Below are positions 59,805-64,000 of a DNA stretch of 64,000 nt, piece by piece. Source of the DNA: Wandonia haliotis (GTDB lineage: Bacteria; Bacteroidota; Bacteroidia; Flavobacteriales_D; Crocinitomicaceae). The stretch covers positions 620,001 to 684,000 of the forward strand of contig NZ_BAAAFH010000003.1 of assembly GCF_039523435.1 (NCBI RefSeq). The letters are read 5' to 3'. The stretch's first letter is position 1. Each line of letters begins with the position of its first letter. The position numbers and the translations under genes were made by a program. The notes under the pieces are model-generated. The model did not search any database and was not told the DNA's origin. It saw only the letters and a list, made by a program, of their open reading frames with translations.

Positions 59805-60830
59805 CTAGCTGTCTTGTTCCTGTTCTTCGAAGAAACGGTCAATTAATCTGGGAAGCGGCAAATCGTTTAGTTCTTCCTTTTCTATCCAACGACAACGAGA
59901 GACGTCAACTTCTTTGGGGATTTCGGGAGTCTTATAAAACAGAGCATGTATTTTTTGGTGGCTAAGTTGGTGCGAATAGCTGGCCATTGGTTCGCTGAAA
60001 CTGCTTTTTTCAATGTTGAGTTCAGGAGAGGGTGTTTCAATAAGTGGAAGCTGATACATATTTTCCCAGATATCCTTTCCCTTGCGCTGTTGTATTACCA
60101 GTTTATTCTTTTCTTCTATTAATAAGAAGTGAAAATACCGGTTTCTGACTTTCGTTTTCTTTTCTTTAACCGGAAAGTTCTCCTGATTTCCGCTTGCTCT
60201 TGCTGAACAAATCTCTTCTATCGGACAGGAACTGCAATCAGGACTTTTGGGAGAGCATACAAGTGCTCCAAGTTCCATAATTGCCTGATTGTGTCTTCCG
60301 GGGTGTGTTTTATCAAGAAGATTGTCGGCGAGTTCAGAAAATTCTTTCTTGCCTTTCGTTGAATCAATAGGAGTGTCGACAGAGAACACTCTACTTAATA
60401 CACGGAAAACATTCCCGTCAACAACTGCATGTGGAAGATTATAGGCAAAAGAGGCAATAGCAGCTGCAGTATAAGGACCTACGCCCGGAAGAGATAAGAG
60501 CTCTTTATACGAGTCAGGAAAAACTCCGTTGTATTGTTGGTCAACGTGTTTGGCTGTTTTGTGAAGATTTCTGGCTCTGCTGTAATATCCTAGACCTTGC
60601 CATGTATTAAGGATTTCTTGTTCTGATGCATTTGCGAGATCATGAACCGTAGGGAAAAGCCGGGTAAATTTATGATAGTAATCCAACCCTTGAACAACCC
60701 GGGTTTGTTGCAGAATAACCTCCGATAGCCAGATAAAATAAGGGGAATCAGTGTTTCTCCAGGGTAAATCACGGTGATTTTCAATGTACCAATTCTGAAT
60801 TAATAGTGAAAAAGCGCTAGTTTGAACCAT
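59805..60830 (-). CDS. mutY: A/G-specific adenine glycosylase MutY
   Basis: 341 residues from ATG 60830. The frame is open further up (ATG 60914), but the promoter box at 60862-60855 lies inside that extension, so 60830 is preferred. Removes A mispaired with 8-oxoguanine. Catalytic Glu in EVILQQTRV, helix-hairpin-helix with Asp in LPGVGPYTAAAIASFAY...AVVDGNVFRV, and the iron-sulfur set Cys-x6-Cys-x2-Cys-x5-Cys in CSPKSPDCSSCPIEEIC. C-terminal NUDIX-like domain follows. Divergent from hup. Confidence 0.95.
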   Translation of the reverse strand: MVQTSAFSLLIQNWYIENHRDLPWRNTDSPYFIWLSEVILQQTRVVQGLDYYHKFTRLFPTVHDLANASEQEILNTWQGLGYYSRARNLHKTAKHVDQQYNGVFPDSYKELLSLPGVGPYTAAAIASFAYNLPHAVVDGNVFRVLSRVFSVDTPIDSTKGKKEFSELADNLLDKTHPGRHNQAIMELGALVCSPKSPDCSSCPIEEICSARASGNQENFPVKEKKTKVRNRYFHFLLIEEKNKLVIQQRKGKDIWENMYQLPLIETPSPELNIEKSSFSEPMASYSHQLSHQKIHALFYKTPEIPKEVDVSRCRWIEKEELNDLPLPRLIDRFFEEQEQDS

Positions 60831-60854
60831 GTTTTTATATGTCTGTCTAAAAAA

Positions 60855-60862
60855 CAAAGTTA
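60855..60862 (-). promoter_or_regulatory. -7 box for mutY (minus strand)
   Basis: TAACTTTG on the minus strand, exact TAnnTTTG match, 24 bases upstream of ATG 60830. Decides the mutY start. It lies back to back with the hup box at 60879. Confidence 0.55.
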
Positions 60863-60878
60863 CAACGAATATGTGACT

Positions 60879-60886
60879 TAAATTTG
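60879..60886 (+). promoter_or_regulatory. -7 box for hup
   Basis: TAAATTTG, exact TAnnTTTG match, 44 bases before ATG 60931. No clear TTTG at -33. Confidence 0.55.
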
Positions 60887-60930
60887 CAGTGATAAACATT
60901 TCGTTTTTAGACAATTAAAATAGTTAAATT

Positions 60931-61221
60931 ATGACAAAGGCAGATATCGTTGCTGAGATTTCGGAAGGAACAGGATTGGAGAAGATGGAAACACAAAAGG
61001 TTGTTGAGGCGTTTATGGATTCGATTAAATCCTCACTTTCTAAAGGAGAGAACGTATATTTACGTGGTTTCGGGAGCTTCATCGTGAAGGAGAGAGCTGA
61101 GAAGACAGGAAGAAACATTTCGAAGAACACGACTATTATTATTCCTGCGCATAATATCCCAGCATTCAAGCCTGCAAAAACTTTTGTTGAAGAAGTAAAG
61201 AACAACGTAAAAGTTAAGTAA
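60931..61221 (+). CDS. hup: HU/IHF-family DNA-binding protein
   Basis: 96 residues, normal size. MTKADIVAEISEGTGLEKME opens a typical HU helical body; YLRGFGSFIVKERAEKTGRN and the beta-arm IIIPAHNIPAFKPAKTF are the DNA-bending parts, with the arm Pro in the expected place. Nucleoid architecture. Divergent from mutY with back-to-back promoter boxes. A hairpin at 61275 may end it. Confidence 0.93.
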   Translation: MTKADIVAEISEGTGLEKMETQKVVEAFMDSIKSSLSKGENVYLRGFGSFIVKERAEKTGRNISKNTTIIIPAHNIPAFKPAKTFVEEVKNNVKVK

Positions 61222-61243
61222 TTGCGACTTTTTTTCACATTAA

Positions 61244-61274
61244 TTTGTGAATTAAAACGTATTCATTATCTTTG
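61244..61274 (+). promoter_or_regulatory. Full promoter TTTG-N19-TATCTTTG
   Basis: TTTG (61244-61247), exactly 19 bases, then TATCTTTG (61267-61274): the best match in the window to the Bacteroidota TTTG-N19-TAnnTTTG promoter. It points at the bS22-like gene, with an untranslated leader of about 78 bases. The strength fits a ribosomal protein gene. Confidence 0.75.
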
Positions 61275-61310
61275 CACTCCTGTTTTTTAAGCAGGAGTGT
61301 TTTATTTTAT
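61275..61310 (+). terminator. Hairpin after hup, overlapping the next transcription start
   Basis: CACTCCTG / CAGGAGTG perfect 8-bp stem (61275-61282 with 61292-61299), T-rich loop and T-rich tail. Best read as the hup terminator; it also covers the expected start of the next transcript, so the full hairpin would form only on RNA coming through from hup. Confidence 0.55.
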
Positions 61311-61358
61311 CGTAAAACAGGTTTGTTTTAAGAAGTTTAATATTTAAAATTATATAGT

Positions 61359-61451
61359 ATGCCAAGCGGAAAAAAAAGAAAAAGACACAAGATGGCTACG
61401 CACAAGCGTAAGAAAAGACTAAGAAAAAACCGTCACAAGAAGAAGAAGTAA
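61359..61451 (+). CDS. bS22/mS38-like ribosomal protein (COX24/AURKAIP1 family)
   Basis: 30 residues, below the usual ORF cut-off: MPSGKKRKRHKMATHK then RKKRLRKNRHKKKK. Almost half the residues are Lys or Arg. The KRKRHKMATHKRKKRLRKNRH pattern matches the AURKAIP1/COX24 family (mitochondrial mS38, mycobacterial bS22), which sits near the decoding region of the small subunit. It has the strongest promoter of the window (61244) and its own terminator at 61487, so it is monocistronic and probably abundant. Confidence 0.85.
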   Translation: MPSGKKRKRHKMATHKRKKRLRKNRHKKKK

Positions 61452-61486
61452 TCTTCACATTCTGTGACAGATTTTTTACTGAAATG

Positions 61487-61519
61487 CTTAGTAGAATGTT
61501 CTGCTAAGTTTTTCTTTTT
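61487..61519 (+). terminator. Terminator after the bS22-like gene
   Basis: CTTAGTAG / TTCTGCTAAG type stem (61487-61494 with 61501-61508, one wobble pair), followed by TTTTTCTTTTTT. 35 bases after the stop. Confidence 0.75.
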
Positions 61520-61531
61520 TCGTTACGTGGT

Positions 61532-61548
61532 GTTTCCGGGTAGGAAAC
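61532..61548 (+). other. Leader hairpin upstream of rng
   Basis: GTTTCC-GGGTA-GGAAAC, 6-bp stem with 5-base loop, about 60 bases before GTG 61607. No T-run, so not a terminator. Possible 5' untranslated structure of the RNase gene. Confidence 0.45.
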
Positions 61549-61606
61549 GCGTGATGACGTGTCCAGTTCGTTCTGGTGCGTTTGTGTTTAACCAAATAGA
61601 GCTTCC

Positions 61607-63154
61607 GTGAGTTTAGAATTAGTTGTTGATGCCCGTCCTCAAGGGATTTGGCTGGCGTTACTTCGTGAGGGGAAGCTGATTGAATTACACGAGGAAAAAG
61701 GTAACAACGACTTTATGGTCGGTGATTTATACCTTGGGAAGGTGCGAAAAGTTGTGCCCTCTCTTAATGCGTCGTTTGTTGATGTTGGGTATGAAAAGGA
61801 CGCTTTTCTTCATTATCTGGATTTAGGTCCTCAGTACAATTCCCTCAATAAGTTCGTCCGACAGACACTGGACGGTAAACAAAGTGTCCCCGACTTATTG
61901 TATTTTAAGTCGGAGATTGATATTCCTAAAGATGGTAAAATTGATGACGTTGTAGCTACTGCTCAACCTATTCTGGTACAGGTCGCAAAAGAACCCATTT
62001 CAAGCAAAGGTCCTCGTCTGTGTTCAGAGATTACTCTGGCAGGACGTTACATTGTTCTTGTTCCGTTTTCGAATAAAATTTCAATTTCCCAAAAAATTAA
62101 AGATCCTGAAGAGCGTGATCGTTTGAAGGGAATTCTGGAGAGTATTAAACCGAAGAATTTCGGGGTGATTATTCGTACGGTAGCTGAGAACAAAAAAGTG
62201 GAACAGCTGGACAGGGATTTGAAAAACCTGATGGAGAAGTGGAAGAAGATGTTTGCTAATTTGAAAACAGCAACTCCTCCTTCCAGAGTTTTAGGTGAGC
62301 TGAATAAAGCATCTTCTTTGTTGCGTGACATGTTGAATAGTGATTTTACCGCTATTCATGTGAATGATGTCGGTCTGTTGGAAGAAATGAAGGAATATGT
62401 TACTTCAATCGCTCCGGGCAGAGAGAAGATATTAAAGCATTACGACGGAAAGATTTCTGCTTTTGAACGCTTTGGGATCAATAAACAGATCAAAGCACTT
62501 TTCGGGAAGAAAGTTCCATTAGCCTCAGGGGGATACCTGATAATAGAACATACTGAGGCTATGCACGTTATTGACGTGAACAGTGGAAACCGAAAAGGAG
62601 CTGAAGGGCAGGAAGATAATGCGCTTGCTACAAATGTCGAAGCGGCAGAAGAGATTGCCCGTGTTCTGCGTTTGCGTGATATGGGTGGAATTATCGCTAT
62701 CGATTTTATTGATATGCACGACAAGGAGAATAATAAAGCCTTGTATGAGCATTTGAAAGAGTTTATGAAGCCGGACAGGGCAAAGCATAATATTTTGCCT
62801 CCTTCCAAGTTCGGTGTTGTTGAGATAACACGCCAGCGTGTTCGTCCGGAGACGGATATTAACACGAACGAAAGTTGTCCGACGTGTAATGGAACAGGAG
62901 AGATCCAGGCGTCTATCCTGTTTGCGGAAGAAATTGAAAATAATCTGCACTACCTACTTGAAGACCGGAAAATGAAAGATGTTACGTTATGGGTACATCC
63001 GTATCTTGAATCGCATTTCAAGAGAGGTTTGTTATCTCGTCAGGTAAAATGGTTCTTTAAGTATAAGAAGTGGATTCCTGTAAGAGGAATTGCTGCTCAC
63101 CATCTTATGCAATACACATTTGTTGATAAAGATAAAAAAGAGATTGCGCTCTGA
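61607..63154 (+). CDS. rng: Ribonuclease G/E family endoribonuclease
   Basis: 515 residues, GTG start giving the usual SLELVVDARPQGIWLALL opening. Single-strand-specific endonuclease for rRNA maturation and mRNA decay. S1-type domain near residues 35-130 (NDFMVGDLYLGKVRKVVPSL as two parts, FVDVGYEKDAFLHY), catalytic acidic residues in HVIDVNSGNRKG and GIIAIDFIDM, and the zinc-link CPTCNGTG. No long C-terminal degradosome scaffold, so RNase G-like in length. recX starts two bases after its stop. A hairpin in its leader may be regulatory. Confidence 0.94.
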   Translation: MSLELVVDARPQGIWLALLREGKLIELHEEKGNNDFMVGDLYLGKVRKVVPSLNASFVDVGYEKDAFLHYLDLGPQYNSLNKFVRQTLDGKQSVPDLLYFKSEIDIPKDGKIDDVVATAQPILVQVAKEPISSKGPRLCSEITLAGRYIVLVPFSNKISISQKIKDPEERDRLKGILESIKPKNFGVIIRTVAENKKVEQLDRDLKNLMEKWKKMFANLKTATPPSRVLGELNKASSLLRDMLNSDFTAIHVNDVGLLEEMKEYVTSIAPGREKILKHYDGKISAFERFGINKQIKALFGKKVPLASGGYLIIEHTEAMHVIDVNSGNRKGAEGQEDNALATNVEAAEEIARVLRLRDMGGIIAIDFIDMHDKENNKALYEHLKEFMKPDRAKHNILPPSKFGVVEITRQRVRPETDINTNESCPTCNGTGEIQASILFAEEIENNLHYLLEDRKMKDVTLWVHPYLESHFKRGLLSRQVKWFFKYKKWIPVRGIAAHHLMQYTFVDKDKKEIAL

Positions 63155-63156
63155 CA

Positions 63157-63645
63157 ATGAAGTCAGAGCGTAAATACTCTTTATTGGAGGCTAAATCCAA
63201 AATTGAAGCATGGTGTGCCTATCAGGACCGTTGCTTTTCTGAAGTAGAAAGAAAACTCCGCAGTTACGGACTTGATGGTGAGGATGTGGACCGTCTGGTA
63301 GCTGAGTTAATCCGTTTTGATTTTTTGAATGAAGAGAGGTTTGCCAGATCGTATTGTTCGGGTAAATTTAGAATGAAGGGATGGGGAAGGATTAAAATTC
63401 GTCAGTATCTCAAACAGAAACAGGTAAATGACCGCTGTATCAAATATGGTATGGAAGAAATAGACCCTGACGAATATTACAAGCGGGCTTTACATTTAGC
63501 AGAAAGAAAATGGGATGATCTCAGGTCTGAGAAGAATAGTTGGAATAAAAAAGCAAAAGTACTCAGGTATCTGACACAGAGAGGGTACGAAAGTGATATT
63601 GCGAACGAAATTCTGAATGAATTAGTTAGTTCTACAGAAAGTTAA
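63157..63645 (+). CDS. recX: Regulatory protein RecX
   Basis: 162 residues. Three-helix repeats characteristic of RecX: AKSKIEAWCAYQDRCFSEVERKL, LIRFDFLNEERFARSYCSGKF, WGRIKIRQYLKQKQV, and a third unit with WNKKAKVLRYLTQRGYESD. RecX binds along RecA filaments and limits their ATPase and strand exchange. It is not next to recA here (8146) but directly follows rng, a common flavobacterial separation. Coupled to rng by a two-base gap. Confidence 0.9.
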   Translation: MKSERKYSLLEAKSKIEAWCAYQDRCFSEVERKLRSYGLDGEDVDRLVAELIRFDFLNEERFARSYCSGKFRMKGWGRIKIRQYLKQKQVNDRCIKYGMEEIDPDEYYKRALHLAERKWDDLRSEKNSWNKKAKVLRYLTQRGYESDIANEILNELVSSTES

Positions 63646-63658
63646 CTTCCGGTAGATA

Positions 63659-64000
63659 TTACATAACAAGCGTTGAGAACAGGTCAAAAAGATTAGGGAA
63701 CTCCCATGACGTTTCCGACATGGTTGCTGTTGCTTTTTCACTTTTCTTTACCTCTTCGGTATTGACTTCGCTTGTTTTAGTTTCAGAAGTTTTTTCCAAT
63801 TGATTGATTTCAATCGCTCCTACTGTAAACTGACCATCGTTTAATCCTTCAATGATTTTTTTGATATCAGCGTCAGTAAGGTCTGCATCATCAAATTCAA
63901 TACGGGCAATGTTAGTCTCGTTGTCAGCGTCAAAGTCTACGAACTTAGTCGAAGCTACAGCACCAGAAGACTTTAGTCCTTTACGTATTTCGCTTCCGCA
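63659..64000 (-). CDS. Partial protein with heavy-metal-associated (HMA-like) domain
   Basis: Only the last 113 residues lie in the window; the N-terminus is beyond the right edge. The visible part begins CGSEIRKGLKSSGAVASTKFV, the second half of an MxCxxC-type HMA motif (first Cys off the edge or changed), then ARIEFDDADLTDADIKKIIEGL typical of the betaalphabeta-betaalphabeta HMA fold. A Ser/Glu/Lys-rich linker leads to a short aromatic tail (SWEFPNLFDLF). Copper or other soft metal binding likely, not certain. Convergent with recX, 13-base gap. Confidence 0.65.
   Translation of the reverse strand, partial: CGSEIRKGLKSSGAVASTKFVDFDADNETNIARIEFDDADLTDADIKKIIEGLNDGQFTVGAIEINQLEKTSETKTSEVNTEEVKKSEKATATMSETSWEFPNLFDLFSTLVM

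Overview
The window looks like a chromosomal segment of a Bacteroidota bacterium, most likely Flavobacteriales. The evidence is type IX secretion (T9SS) C-terminal sorting signals on two secreted proteins, the hup/mutY/ssb/gldE/gldD neighbourhood, a PorG-like (DUF6089) barrel, a long SecA with a SEC-C tail, a 30-residue bS22/COX24-like ribosomal protein, and repeated TAnnTTTG promoter boxes with few Shine-Dalgarno sites. No rRNA, tRNA, insertion sequence, prophage or CRISPR array was found. No gene-free stretch exceeds about 230 bp.

Layout. 1-4474: partial CrtI-like oxidoreductase, a TPR lipoprotein/membrane protein/radical SAM operon, and pth. 4475-9195: a possible small RNA locus, an AddB-like nuclease, bcp and recA, the last two with inverted repeats at their promoters. 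9329-13912: an acyl-building operon (KAS III, ACP, KAS III, SDR, GtrB-like glycosyltransferase, GNAT). It converges on a minus-strand operon (13895-19619) of two aspartyl/asparaginyl hydroxylases, an APH-fold kinase, a sulfotransferase and a TMTC-like GT-C/TPR protein. Together these look like a surface or glycan modification island. 19821-21341: gpmI.

21481-33467: two copper-type MbnP/MbnH cassettes, each opened by a small membrane-anchored CNGSC-motif protein with a GTG start directly behind a promoter box. Between them lie yaaA, a Kunitz-type lipoprotein, a 16-residue-repeat protein, an M43-type T9SS metalloprotease, a lipoprotein hydrolase and an ACMSD-like enzyme. 33510-37884: an NTF2-like protein, an OmpR-type two-component system with a likely target operon just downstream, and a DUF1275 protein.

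37888-41400 is the most interesting part. A sigma/anti-sigma pair is divergent from a bufferin-like RiPP operon: an exported precursor with five 9-residue AKCGE repeats, an MNIO (DUF692) enzyme and a DUF2063 partner. 41529-43493 is a glycine-rich, partly collagen-like T9SS protein. The rest is largely housekeeping: secA, a sigma factor/crtI/crtB carotenoid operon, radA, a UVR-motif outer-membrane protein, an acyl-CoA carboxylase beta subunit, a PorG-like protein, prfB, a cyclase-family hydrolase, gldD, gldE, ssb, mutY, hup, a bS22-like gene, rng, recX and a partial metal-binding (HMA-like) protein.

A recurring theme is extracytoplasmic copper handling: two MbnP/MbnH pairs, the MNIO RiPP and the HMA-like protein. 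All functional assignments are from reading motifs; no database search was run.
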